The translations under genes and the position numbers were made by a program. This document shows positions 1 through 6,349 of a stretch of 14,041 nucleotides of DNA, in pieces. The DNA is from JBOGED01 sp050743625. GTDB lineage: Bacteria > Actinomycetota > Nitriliruptoria > Euzebyales > Egibacteraceae. Location of the stretch: positions 1-14,041 of the forward strand of contig JBOGED010000243.1 in NCBI GenBank assembly GCA_050743625.1, read 5' to 3'. Each line of letters begins with the position of its first letter. Positions within the stretch are counted from its first letter, which is position 1. The notes beneath the pieces are model-generated. The model saw only the letters and a list, made by a program, of their open reading frames with translations. It made no database searches and was not told where the DNA came from.

Positions 1-185
1 CGCCTGGCAGGGCGGGTGTGCGATTACGGGCGGATGCGCCCGAGCAGGCACATCACACCGGGAACGCCGCGAGGCGAGCGGGTGGGCGGTTGCGGTCGGA
101 AACAGCAACGTTATTTATGCCCAGCCCCCCTTAACCGCTTGGCGCGGCGCGCGATGCGTCGGGCTTGACCCGACCAAGCCCCGAG
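1..185. other. Left-end non-coding stretch
   Basis: I see no convincing gene in this stretch on either strand. It contains a short perfect stem-loop at 27-42 (CGGGCG, loop GATG, CGCCCG) with no T-run on either side, and an AT-rich patch around 110-120. A second inverted repeat at 161-181 is listed separately. It is probably the intergenic space between the regulator that starts at 254 and a gene to the left of the window. Confidence 0.5.
161..181. promoter_or_regulatory. Inverted repeat next to the regulator promoter
   Basis: The arms GGGCTTG (161-167) and CAAGCCC (175-181) are perfect reverse complements around a 7-nt spacer. They sit directly upstream of the predicted -35 box at 186. IclR-type proteins usually bind palindromes near their own promoter, so an autoregulatory operator is possible. 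The hairpin tail of an upstream transcript is an alternative, but no T-run follows. Confidence 0.3.
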
Positions 186-214
186 TTGACGAGCCTGTAA
201 CCTCGCGTTGATAC
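186..214 (+). promoter_or_regulatory. Sigma70-type promoter for the IclR gene
   Basis: A -35 box TTGACG (186-191) is followed by a 17-bp spacer and a -10 box TGATAC (209-214). This predicts a start of transcription near 221 and a leader of about 30 nt before the TTG start codon at 254. Both boxes differ from consensus at one or two positions and the spacing is optimal. No experimental support is available from the sequence. Confidence 0.55.
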
Positions 215-253
215 TGACAGTAATGTGTCCCGGGCTCCAGACAGGCGGACCGG

Positions 254-1063
254 TTGACGGAACAGGTGGGTCGCGACTACACGCTCAACTCGGTCCGGAA
301 CGCGCTGCGACTACTGTGCTCGTTCACTCCGAACGAGCCGGAGCTTGGGGTCAGCGAGCTCGCCCGGCGCCTTGGCGTCGGGAAGAGCACAGTTCACCGG
401 CTGCTCGGGACCCTAAAAGAGGAAGGTTTCGTCGACCAGAACGCCGTCACGGGACGCTATGGGCTGGGGCTGCGGCTGCTCGACCTCGGGGCGCAGGCCG
501 CGGCCCGACTGGATCTCCACGAAGCTGCCTCCCCGTACGTCGAGGACCTCCGCAACCGGACTGGTGAGACTGTCCACATCGCGGTACTGGATGGCCACGA
601 GGTCGTGTATGTCGAGCGCAGGGAAAGCCCTCGCACGCTGCGGCTTTTCGGTCAGATCGGGCGCCGCAACGGCGCGCACTGCACGAGCACGGGCAAGGTG
701 CTCCTTGCGCATCTCGCGCCCGCCGCGCTGGATCGCCTGCTCGAAGGGCGGGTCCTGGAGGCGAGGACGGTCCATACGATCACGGATCCCGCCCGGCTCC
801 GCGAGGAGCTTGGCAAGATCCGCAACCGGGGGTACGGGACGAACGTGAACGAAAGCGAGTTGGGGATCGCGTCGATCGCCGCGCCGATCCGCGACGCGCA
901 CGGTGGCGTTATCGCGGCCATCAGCGTCGCGGGTCCCCTCCCCCGCTTCGAGGGGCAACCCGCCCGCGCCTTCGTCGTCGCGACGGTCGACGCCGCCCGC
1001 AGCATCTCCGAGCGCCTCGGCTACCGCCCCACCCGCTCCAGCACCCGCAGACAGGGCGCGTAG
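254..1063 (+). CDS. IclR-family transcriptional regulator
   Basis: This 269-residue protein has the standard two-domain IclR layout. A winged helix-turn-helix occupies about residues 10-70, with the recognition region LGVSELARRLGVGKSTVHRLL at about 31-51 (motif quoted in part: VSELARRLGVGKSTVHRL). An effector-binding domain covers about 85-255 and includes the family-typical HCTSTGKVLLA. Length matches the family. The start is a TTG at 254, chosen because it gives the usual short N-terminus before the HTH; an AGGCGG-like ribosome-binding site lies a few bases upstream and a good promoter at 186-214. IclR proteins often control aromatic or alcohol catabolism and respond to a pathway intermediate. 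The gene converges on the alcohol dehydrogenase with only 25 bp between the two stops, and no terminator is visible there. It is a candidate regulator of the monooxygenase operon; that link is inferred from position only. Confidence 0.93.
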   Translation: MTEQVGRDYTLNSVRNALRLLCSFTPNEPELGVSELARRLGVGKSTVHRLLGTLKEEGFVDQNAVTGRYGLGLRLLDLGAQAAARLDLHEAASPYVEDLRNRTGETVHIAVLDGHEVVYVERRESPRTLRLFGQIGRRNGAHCTSTGKVLLAHLAPAALDRLLEGRVLEARTVHTITDPARLREELGKIRNRGYGTNVNESELGIASIAAPIRDAHGGVIAAISVAGPLPRFEGQPARAFVVATVDAARSISERLGYRPTRSSTRRQGA

Positions 1064-1088
1064 GCGAGTGGTTGTGTGAAGCGTGGTT

Positions 1089-2150
1089 CTACGGTCGGAT
1101 CAGCATCTTCAGGAAGCCCTTCTCGCGGGCTGCGAACGCGGCGGCTGCCGTCGGGAAGTCCGTCAAGGACACGCGGTGGGACAAGACGGTCGTCGGATCG
1201 ATGACGCCGTGGGTGACCAGCTGCGTGGCTTTCCATTGGCCCATTTTGGCGTTCGAGAAGCCGTTGAGGCGGAGCTGAAGGTTCTTGAAGTACATGTCGA
1301 ATAGCGACACGGGATGAGTCTGCTCCAGGTAGACGCCCCCGCCGCTGATCACACCGCCGGGCCGGGTAATCGACACCGCCAGGTTGAAGGCATCGCCTCG
1401 ACCGGCGAACTCGATCGTCTTGTCCACGCCCCGGCCCCCCGTCATGTCGGCGACGATGGCATCGACATCCTCCCCGTCGCAGTTGACAGGTCGAGCGCCA
1501 AGCTCCTCGGCTCTTGCGAGACGGTCGGAAATCCGGTCGAAGGCGAGGATCTCTCGACGGGTCTGCTGGCGCGCCAGCTGGAGCGCGAGCAGCCCCGTCG
1601 GTCCACATCCAATCATCGCCACGGTATCGGCCAGCTTGATCTCGGCAGCATCGACGGCGATGACCGCCGCTGGGAGGTTGCAGGACAGGAAGACGGCGGT
1701 CTCGTCGTCCACGTCGGGGGGCACATGCTCCAAGTGGCCATCCGCCAAAGGAACTCGCACGTACTCCGCTTGACTGCCTCCCAGGTCGCCGAAGGCGACA
1801 CCAAACCCGAAGATGGCCTTCCCCGAGGTCTCGCAGTGAGCGGTCTGACCGATCCGGCAGAAGAAGCAGGTACCGCAGCTTACTGAATACGGGAAGGTGA
1901 CCCGGTCGCCGACAGAAAAGCGGCCGACGGCGCCGCCGACCTCGATGACCTGTGCGCATATCTCGTGCCCGAGGGTCGTCCGCCCAGGTGTCACCATCTG
2001 TTCGACCTCGCCTCCGTAGAGGTAGAGGTCCGACCCGCACATCGAAGCGGTGATCGTCTTCACGATCACGTCGTGGGGGTCGGAGATCCGGGGATCGGCG
2101 ACATCGGAGATTCTGACGTCTCCGGGACCGTGGTAGACGGCTGCGCGCAT
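1089..2150 (-). CDS. Zinc-dependent alcohol dehydrogenase (MDR superfamily)
   Basis: The 353-residue protein is a medium-chain NAD(P)-dependent zinc dehydrogenase. The catalytic zinc site is seen as Cys38 (SMCGSD) and the GHE motif at 61-63; a third ligand is probably Cys157. The structural zinc lobe is intact, with Cys92, Cys95, Cys98 and Cys106. A Rossmann dinucleotide fold begins at GCGPTG (181-186). The ATG at 2150 follows a strong GGAGGG site. It is the last gene of the monooxygenase operon, so it probably oxidises an alcohol made in that pathway, for example a benzylic or side-chain alcohol or a diol. The substrate cannot be read from the sequence. Related subfamilies (threonine or sorbitol dehydrogenase-like) share these motifs and are not excluded. 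Confidence 0.9.
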   Translation of the reverse strand: MRAAVYHGPGDVRISDVADPRISDPHDVIVKTITASMCGSDLYLYGGEVEQMVTPGRTTLGHEICAQVIEVGGAVGRFSVGDRVTFPYSVSCGTCFFCRIGQTAHCETSGKAIFGFGVAFGDLGGSQAEYVRVPLADGHLEHVPPDVDDETAVFLSCNLPAAVIAVDAAEIKLADTVAMIGCGPTGLLALQLARQQTRREILAFDRISDRLARAEELGARPVNCDGEDVDAIVADMTGGRGVDKTIEFAGRGDAFNLAVSITRPGGVISGGGVYLEQTHPVSLFDMYFKNLQLRLNGFSNAKMGQWKATQLVTHGVIDPTTVLSHRVSLTDFPTAAAAFAAREKGFLKMLIRP

Positions 2151-2153
2151 GGC

Positions 2154-2234
2154 TTACCCTCCTGGGAATAGCAGGTCAACCTTGCCGTCGAGGGTCGCGC
2201 CACCAGGCACTACGGTGACCTCGAACGCAACCAT
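2154..2234 (-). CDS. Candidate 26-residue small protein or leader peptide
   Basis: Between the beta-subunit stop (2244) and the dehydrogenase start (2150) lies an ATG-initiated frame of 26 codons ending in TAA. It begins MVAFEVTVVPGG and ends DLLFPGG. The composition is balanced and protein-like, and about two thirds of third positions are G or C. It starts 9 bp after the beta-subunit stop, and its last codons form the GGAGGG ribosome-binding site of the dehydrogenase, which suggests translational coupling. Its own ribosome-binding site is weak (GCGGA). I recognise no family. It could be a genuine small protein, a coupling leader, the remnant of a decayed gene, or chance. Confidence is limited by the short length. 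Confidence 0.35.
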   Translation of the reverse strand: MVAFEVTVVPGGATLDGKVDLLFPGG

Positions 2235-2243
2235 CGCGATCCG

Positions 2244-3251
2244 CTAGAGGCCGCAGGCCCCCAGGAAGTCGTCGTGATGAGAGCGAACCGCCGCGGCGAC
2301 GTCACCGGCTTTCATCGGCACCGGCGCGGTCTCGAACAGCGGCGCGAGGGCCTCGACGGCGGCGTGAGTCCGAGGTTTCCACCGTCCCACCCAACCCGAC
2401 AGGACTCGGCGAAGCTCCGGGCGTTGCTCAAGCGCGTAGGCGACGAGCGCCTGCGACCAGTCGCGGCTGCGGGTGCCGTCCTGCTGAAATTCGGCGAACA
2501 ACAGGGCCAAGAACTGGTCGCCGTTGCGCTCCGCTAGCTCGGCGAACTGCAAGTCGAGGAGCGCGTCGATCGCCGGCTTTATGGTGAGGTTGAGGGCGGC
2601 GAAGCCCTCGCCCCAGTCATAGGCGATCAAGAGCTTCTCGAGCGTCTCACGGAGCCGTTGCCAGGCCGGGGCGCCGACCCAGGGATCTCTGGCGGTCTCC
2701 GTGGCGGCAAGGCTCTCGCCATGAGCGTTGGCCAGGACCTTGGTCCAGTAGGCGATCCGCTGGATCCGGCGCATCTCGTCGCCTGCCTGGAAGCACGCGG
2801 GGTTGGTGATGAAGGAGGACGGCGCCATCTGGGCGACGTAGAGGCTCACCATCTGCAGCACGTGGAGGGGGAAGCGGAGCGGGATGAACAGCTGCCTGAG
2901 GGTATCGACCCAGCCGGCATCCAGTTCGACGGCCGCGTCCGCCGCTTCGTACCGGTCCACCAAGCCGTCAAGGTAGATCTCGCGGTCATGCTGGAGCGCG
3001 ACGTAGTCCTTGTACGTCAGCTTGTAGGGATCGCGGTAGCCCTCCCAGTCGTCCACCTGGAACGGTGAGCCTTCACGGTGCTCGAGGTACCACACGTTGA
3101 GCGGCATGCCCGGGTCCAGCTCGAAGGGAGCCGGCTCCCGGCGGAAGTGGTAGTGGAACTTCGCCGTGACCGCCTCGTAGGGGGTCACCTTCCTGCGGAC
3201 ATCGCCCAGCTGGCTCCAAGTCTTCGGCCGGCGGCGCTCACCCGTCGTCAC
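2244..3251 (-). CDS. tmoE: Toluene-4-monooxygenase-type hydroxylase, beta subunit
   Basis: This is the beta subunit of the (alpha-beta-gamma)2 hydroxylase, about 335 residues and close to the roughly 327 of TmoE. Beta subunits lack the diiron site and scaffold the dimer. Family-typical stretches include KTWSQLGDVRRK near the N-terminus, LQMVSLYVAQMAPSS in the middle, and WGEGFAALNLTIKP in the C-terminal half. The GTG start at 3251 is preferred over an upstream ATG in the same frame near 3398. The GTG lies 2 bp past the effector stop, with GGGAGG at proper spacing, and TmoE-like similarity begins there. Gene order and tight spacing place it fifth in an A-B-C-D-E operon. The gene symbol is by analogy; aromatic and alkene monooxygenases share this subunit type. 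Confidence 0.92.
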   Translation of the reverse strand: MTTGERRRPKTWSQLGDVRRKVTPYEAVTAKFHYHFRREPAPFELDPGMPLNVWYLEHREGSPFQVDDWEGYRDPYKLTYKDYVALQHDREIYLDGLVDRYEAADAAVELDAGWVDTLRQLFIPLRFPLHVLQMVSLYVAQMAPSSFITNPACFQAGDEMRRIQRIAYWTKVLANAHGESLAATETARDPWVGAPAWQRLRETLEKLLIAYDWGEGFAALNLTIKPAIDALLDLQFAELAERNGDQFLALLFAEFQQDGTRSRDWSQALVAYALEQRPELRRVLSGWVGRWKPRTHAAVEALAPLFETAPVPMKAGDVAAAVRSHHDDFLGACGL

Positions 3252-3253
3252 TG

Positions 3254-3556
3254 TTAGTCCTCCCGATTCAGATACCACACGACCTCGTCGTCGCTCAGCC
3301 TCATGCGGCCCGCGAACGCGGACAGCGACGGCTCCAGTTGCGACAGCTCGAAGTCGCGCCCCAGCGCGTCCTCCAAGCTTGCCCGAGTGAGCCGGCACTG
3401 GTGCGGCACGCTGATACGGATGTAGCCACCACGGTCGTCGACGATCACCTCAGAGTCGGGGTTGTCGGCCTCCAGAGCCTCGATCACCGCATCGGCAAGT
3501 TCCGCGTCAACTCCGCGAACCACCGGGCCGACCATCTTGACACGTGCCTCCGTCAT
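3254..3556 (-). CDS. tmoD: Monooxygenase effector (coupling) protein, TmoD type
   Basis: This cofactorless regulatory protein of about 100 residues (TmoD is 103) binds the hydroxylase and tunes oxygen activation and regiospecificity. Family features are the N-terminal VGPVVRGVD, the central NPDSEVIVDDRGGYIRI, and a C-terminal LSAFAGRMRLSDDEVVWYL, which resembles the corresponding TmoD segments. The ATG at 3556 is chosen because GAGGAGG sits about 7 nt upstream. An in-frame ATG at 3571 overlaps the ferredoxin stop and would add only five residues. It lies 11 bp behind the ferredoxin gene and 2 bp ahead of the beta-subunit gene, which suggests translational coupling. Confidence 0.92.
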   Translation of the reverse strand: MTEARVKMVGPVVRGVDAELADAVIEALEADNPDSEVIVDDRGGYIRISVPHQCRLTRASLEDALGRDFELSQLEPSLSAFAGRMRLSDDEVVWYLNRED

Positions 3557-3567
3557 ATCCTGCCTCC

Positions 3568-3933
3568 TCACATGCCGGCACAGCGGTTGTAGTGGCGTTC
3601 ACCGTCTTGGGGAATGCCCACTCTCACGGACTCACCTGCGATCTGGACGGGATAGGAGTACAGGCGGCAACCGGCGGGGTTGATCCCGGCGCCCGCCCTC
3701 ATGTCGAACTCCCAGTGGTGGCCACTACAGACGAGCACCGCCGACTCCTCGTCCCAGTCGCCGTCGGCCAGCGACACCTCCTGGTGGGGACACACTCCCT
3801 GATAGGCCTGGACGTCCCCACCCAGAAGATGAACGAGGAGTACTGGCTCGCCCTCGAGCTCGACGTCGAGGATCTCGCCTTCCCATAGCTCGTCGAGCGT
3901 GGTTGCCTCGAGCCAATGGATCTCGGCACTCAT
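3568..3933 (-). CDS. tmoC: Rieske-type [2Fe-2S] ferredoxin, TmoC type
   Basis: This 121-residue soluble ferredoxin carries electrons from a reductase to the diiron hydroxylase. The Rieske cluster ligands are visible as CPH (Cys48, His50) and CSGH (Cys69, His72), the two-Cys two-His pattern of bacterial Rieske ferredoxins. The INPAGCRLYSYPV segment matches the equivalent region in TmoC. The loop between the two ligand boxes is a couple of residues longer than in TmoC. The ATG at 3933 overlaps the gamma-subunit stop by 4 nt (ATGA). No matching NADH-dependent reductase (TmoF) is in the window, so it must be encoded elsewhere or beyond the window edge. Confidence 0.94.
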   Translation of the reverse strand: MSAEIHWLEATTLDELWEGEILDVELEGEPVLLVHLLGGDVQAYQGVCPHQEVSLADGDWDEESAVLVCSGHHWEFDMRAGAGINPAGCRLYSYPVQIAGESVRVGIPQDGERHYNRCAGM

Positions 3934-4175
3934 GTGTAAAAGGCTTCCAACACATCGAGCGGTGCCACGCCTGCGGTCACCACGGTGGCGTCCGAGTCGA
4001 GAAGTTGGCCGTTGTGCCGTACCGCTATCGGTCGGTCTTCCTCCCGTACCCTTCGGTTCACCGCGTGATACGCGATCTTCTCGGCCACCACCGACATTGG
4101 GTCCTCGGTGTCGACCGGCACCAACTCGACCACGAAGTCGCCTATGAAGATTCCCTGAATCGGGAACAGCGCCAT
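3930..4175 (-). CDS. tmoB: Toluene-4-monooxygenase-type hydroxylase, gamma subunit
   Basis: This small 81-residue protein (TmoB is 84) is the ubiquitin-fold-like gamma subunit of the hydroxylase. It begins MALFPIQGIFIGDF and contains the characteristic VAEKIAYHAVNRRV, near-identical in pattern to TmoB. The ATG at 4175 has an excellent AAGGAGGG ribosome-binding site, 30 bp after the alpha-subunit stop codon. Its stop overlaps the ferredoxin start by 4 nt. The role of this subunit in the complex is structural, without metal ligands. Confidence 0.93.
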   Translation of the reverse strand: MALFPIQGIFIGDFVVELVPVDTEDPMSVVAEKIAYHAVNRRVREEDRPIAVRHNGQLLDSDATVVTAGVAPLDVLEAFYT

Positions 4176-4205
4176 GCTCGGCCCTCCTTATTCTGGAGTG
4201 AATCC

Positions 4206-5720
4206 TCAGGACACCACGCGGTCAGCGGGCTCACCGTTCATGGCCCAGGCGTAGTTCTCGGCGTCCTGACCCATCTCTGTGGGAGACAGGCCCATGTAGG
4301 TGAGGGCGCCCATGAGGTCCGGGGGTTGGATATGCCCGGCGAGGAACCGGTCGATCAGGTTCAAGTGGCCTTTGAAGCGGCCGGGGTTCTGCTCGAAGAT
4401 CCATTTGCACGGCACCGAGCAGAAGGTGTACCGGCGGCCTTCGTGGTCGAGGATGTGGGGATGGGGTGAGTCCAGGTATCCGGCCGCGTACCCCGACGGG
4501 TTCACCGCGGGGATCTGGCACATGTTGCAGACCATCGGCAATGTCTCGGGCAGTGTCCACTCGGGGTGGCCCGCCCGCAGGTTCGCGGTCACGACGTCCC
4601 AGTACTTGCCGAAGGAGTCGTTCCAGCCGGGATACTTCTCCTCCAGCCACTCCCGCTCCTCGGGCGAGACGCCGCCGTCGGGGTTCCACCAGACAGTCGG
4701 CCGGTGCCACCAAACACCAAGGTGTATGGCATGGTGGTACCAGTTGAGCTCAGGCAGGAAGTGCTCGTCCCAGTACCACGAAGGCTCCAGACCGAAGTCC
4801 CGGAACTGGTCGAGGAACTGCTTGACGATCCACTCGTCCATGAACTCCTTGAACGACTGGGAGCGATTCTCGAGCGGGGTGTAGTAATCCATCGACAGCC
4901 CGGTCAACAGGGCGAAGACGTGCCACGATCGCCAGAACATATGGTCGACCAGCTTCTGGGCGACGTCGGCCTTGCCGTTCTCGATGAGGATCTTGACGGT
5001 CGGCTCCCCTTGTTGCGCGTGCCTGGCCTCGTCGGTCTGGATCGACGAGATAAGCGCACCGAAGTCGTAGTCGCCCACCTCCATGGCGTCCGCCGCCATC
5101 CCTAGGAACTGCAGGTTGGTGAACCCCGTCTCGAACGTGAAGGTCAGCTGGATCGCCGTGGATACCGCATCGTTGGCGGTGAACATGTCGTCGAACAGGT
5201 GCCGGGCGGCGATGATCCCCCATTCGTTCGTGTGGTACGCCTTGTGGGCCCAGTCGGCTCGCGCCTCCTTATCCAGCAAGCCGTAAGGGAAGTAGGTCTG
5301 GATCTGGCCGTGGCGGATCTCGTCCATCGCGCCGAACATCGCCATGTTCCGCCACGCCGCCGCACGACCGAAGCGGCCCATCCGCATCTCGCCGATCGCC
5401 GCGAGGTACTCGGGGATCGCGATAGCGCCGTAATGCGCGAGGATCGCCCCCTTCCAGCCGGGGTCGAGCTTCTCGAACATCCTGGAGCGCGCCGCCACCG
5501 CGTTGACCGCATAGACGCCAGCGTCCTTGCCGAACTGGTTGTGCACATACTCGCGATAGCTCACCTTGTAGGGCTCGTCCCAACCCAACCACTTCTCCAT
5601 CGGGATGCCCTGGCTGGCGGAAAGCTCATCGGGCCACGCCTCGGCCTCATCCACGTACGTCACTTTCCAGTTCATGTCCCTGGCAAGGCCGTACCACTCA
5701 GAACGGGGTAGACGGGGCAT
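4206..5720 (-). CDS. tmoA: Toluene-4-monooxygenase-type diiron hydroxylase, alpha subunit
   Basis: This is the catalytic subunit of a soluble diiron monooxygenase, which inserts one atom of O2 into an arene or alkene. It has 504 residues (TmoA: 500). All six carboxylate-bridged diiron ligands are present at the TmoA numbering: Glu104 (IPEY), Glu134 and His137 (DEIRH), Glu197 (FETGF), Glu231 and His234 (DEARH). The gate residue Thr201 is kept. Position 103 is Pro where TmoA has Gly, and position 180 is Phe where TmoA has Ile. Both line or border the substrate pocket. Four cysteines, 398, 401, 434 and 438, form a YHS-like zinc site of the phenol-hydroxylase kind. The ATG at 5720 has GGGAGGA upstream and starts the TmoA-like sequence; an open upstream extension to 5846 shows no similarity. 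It is the first gene of the A-E operon. Toluene, benzene or alkene as substrate is not resolved. Confidence 0.95.
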   Translation of the reverse strand: MPRLPRSEWYGLARDMNWKVTYVDEAEAWPDELSASQGIPMEKWLGWDEPYKVSYREYVHNQFGKDAGVYAVNAVAARSRMFEKLDPGWKGAILAHYGAIAIPEYLAAIGEMRMGRFGRAAAWRNMAMFGAMDEIRHGQIQTYFPYGLLDKEARADWAHKAYHTNEWGIIAARHLFDDMFTANDAVSTAIQLTFTFETGFTNLQFLGMAADAMEVGDYDFGALISSIQTDEARHAQQGEPTVKILIENGKADVAQKLVDHMFWRSWHVFALLTGLSMDYYTPLENRSQSFKEFMDEWIVKQFLDQFRDFGLEPSWYWDEHFLPELNWYHHAIHLGVWWHRPTVWWNPDGGVSPEEREWLEEKYPGWNDSFGKYWDVVTANLRAGHPEWTLPETLPMVCNMCQIPAVNPSGYAAGYLDSPHPHILDHEGRRYTFCSVPCKWIFEQNPGRFKGHLNLIDRFLAGHIQPPDLMGALTYMGLSPTEMGQDAENYAWAMNGEPADRVVS

Positions 5721-5739
5721 GGTTCCTCCCTCGATGACC

Positions 5740-5759
5740 GGGGGCTCCCGAGAGCCCCC
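5740..5759 (-). promoter_or_regulatory. Leader hairpin ahead of the hydroxylase operon
   Basis: A perfect 8-bp stem (GGGGGCTC paired with GAGCCCCC) with a 4-nt loop lies about 20 nt upstream of the hydroxylase alpha start codon and just before its GGGAGGA ribosome-binding site. The stem is very GC-rich and should be stable in the mRNA. There is no T-run in either direction, so it is unlikely to be an intrinsic terminator. It may stabilise the 5' end, mark a processing site or influence ribosome access. Confidence 0.45.
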
Positions 5760-5963
5760 TTGCGGGCGGCGGCTCAGCCACACCTTGTCTGCAACGTAGT
5801 CCCCGTCGTCCCAGCAAGTGGGAAAGCGTTCTGTTGATCGGAACATGAATCACTGAGTTACGGCGAGGCGACGGCCTTGACCGGCAGGCCCGTCACAGTC
5901 CCCGCGCGTGTCGCAACTCCGCGGCGCTCTCGCCCGGCCAAGGTCGCCCGTCTGGATGCTTGC

Positions 5964-5993
5964 CAGCTTTGGCGCGCTGGCGCGCAAAAGCTG
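5964..5993. repeat. 30-bp imperfect palindrome, GCGCGC core
   Basis: The arms CAGCTTTGGCGCGC (5964-5977) and GCGCGCAAAAGCTG (5980-5993) are complementary over 14 bp with a single mismatch and a 2-bp centre. The arm shares the TTT(T/G)GCGCG pattern with the palindrome 46 bp further along. In both elements the T-run precedes and the A-run follows the GC core, so the arms pair completely. That favours a protein-binding site or a dispersed repeat over an intrinsic terminator. Confidence 0.6.
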
Positions 5994-6039
5994 CCATCGA
6001 CACGGGCCGTGGGTGCCCTACAAGCCGTTTGCCTGCGAC

Positions 6040-6061
6040 TTTTGCGCGTGCACGCGCAAAA
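6040..6061. repeat. 22-bp perfect palindrome
   Basis: The half-site TTTTGCGCGTG is followed immediately by its exact reverse complement, giving a fully symmetric 22-bp element with no spacer. It resembles the half-site of the element at 5964-5993 (TTT, then GCGCG). An operator for a dimeric regulator is a reasonable reading. A dispersed chromosomal palindrome family is the alternative. Confidence 0.65.
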
Positions 6062-6076
6062 CATTGGCGCGCGCCA
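6055..6076 (-). terminator. Possible terminator after the zinc-ribbon gene
   Basis: On the minus strand, 10 bp beyond the TAA stop at 6086, the palindrome TGGCGCGCGCCA (6065-6076) is followed by ATGTTTT. A GC-rich dyad followed by a short T-run could end the upstream operon. The stem is short if folded as a hairpin and the T-run belongs to the neighbouring palindrome, so the call is tentative. Confidence 0.3.
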
Positions 6077-6085
6077 CCGCTGTGG

Positions 6086-6349
6086 TTACATGCTCTCGTG
6101 GCCGGTGACGCGGTCGACGCGCACGATCTCGGCGACCAGCCGGCAGGTGCGGCACCAGCAGTGGAAGATCCGGTCGTCGGCGGCCCAGTATTCGACGACG
6201 AGCCCCTCGTTGGCGTACGTGGCGCCGCACCAGGGGCACTGGCGGGGTGCGTCGCGGGCGTGCCGCTCCGCATCCGCCGCGGACCCCCGTCGCCGCGAAG
6301 GGGGTGACAGCGGGACGGAGTGCAAACGGCGCAGGGATTGCTCAGGCAC
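6086..6349 (-). CDS. Small zinc-ribbon protein, function unknown
   Basis: The predicted protein has 87 residues. Residues 1-36 are basic and low in structure. Two knuckles follow: CPWC (Cys38, Cys41) and, after 24 residues, CRTC (Cys66, Cys69), with an extra Cys64. This is a zinc-ribbon or rubredoxin-like metal site. The GTG at 6349 is preferred: it overlaps the Rieske oxygenase stop by 8 nt, as at other junctions of this operon, and a GGAGG lies upstream. An ATG in the same frame at 6382 would overlap by 41 nt. It is the last gene of the phosphorylation/oxygenase operon. It might be a small redox or metal-binding partner, or an assembly factor, of the oxygenase; this is inference only. I do not recognise the family. 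Confidence 0.65.
   Translation of the reverse strand: MPEQSLRRLHSVPLSPPSRRRGSAADAERHARDAPRQCPWCGATYANEGLVVEYWAADDRIFHCWCRTCRLVAEIVRVDRVTGHESM

Larger units (their letters stand above)
5760..6085. other. Intergenic regulatory region between the two operons
   Basis: This stretch separates the zinc-ribbon gene (stop at 6086) from the monooxygenase operon and should contain that operon's promoter. I see no convincing gene; short frames here are products of its palindromes. Its striking content is three palindromes sharing a GCGCGC-like core, at 5964-5993, 6040-6061 and 6065-6076. A short dyad, TGTT and AACA around a GATC-containing centre, lies at about 5830-5845. No sigma70 boxes of good quality were found. 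Confidence 0.5.

Noticed and set aside
1021..2040. 339-residue minus-strand frame overlapping the alcohol dehydrogenase
   Set aside because: It is rich in Arg/Gly/Pro and shows no motif, while the overlapping frame encodes a complete zinc dehydrogenase with all metal ligands.
5790..5805. Possible sigma54 (-24/-12) promoter for the hydroxylase operon on the minus strand
   Set aside because: A GG-N10-GC spacing with TTGCA is present, but the -24 element otherwise matches the consensus poorly. Most actinobacteria lack sigma54, so I do not annotate it.
5721..5846. 42-residue N-terminal extension of the hydroxylase alpha subunit
   Set aside because: The extension does not resemble the family, contains the leader hairpin, and the internal ATG at 5720 has the better ribosome-binding site and a TmoA-like N-terminus.
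5964..6076. CRISPR array or insertion-sequence ends
   Set aside because: There are too few units, spacing is irregular, no transposase or cas gene is nearby, and no target-site duplication is apparent.
5858..6273. Minus-strand frames of 68 and 126 residues in the intergenic region
   Set aside because: They are Arg/Ala-rich and their repeated FARxRAK or FCAxxR segments simply translate the palindromes. No ribosome-binding site or family resemblance was seen.
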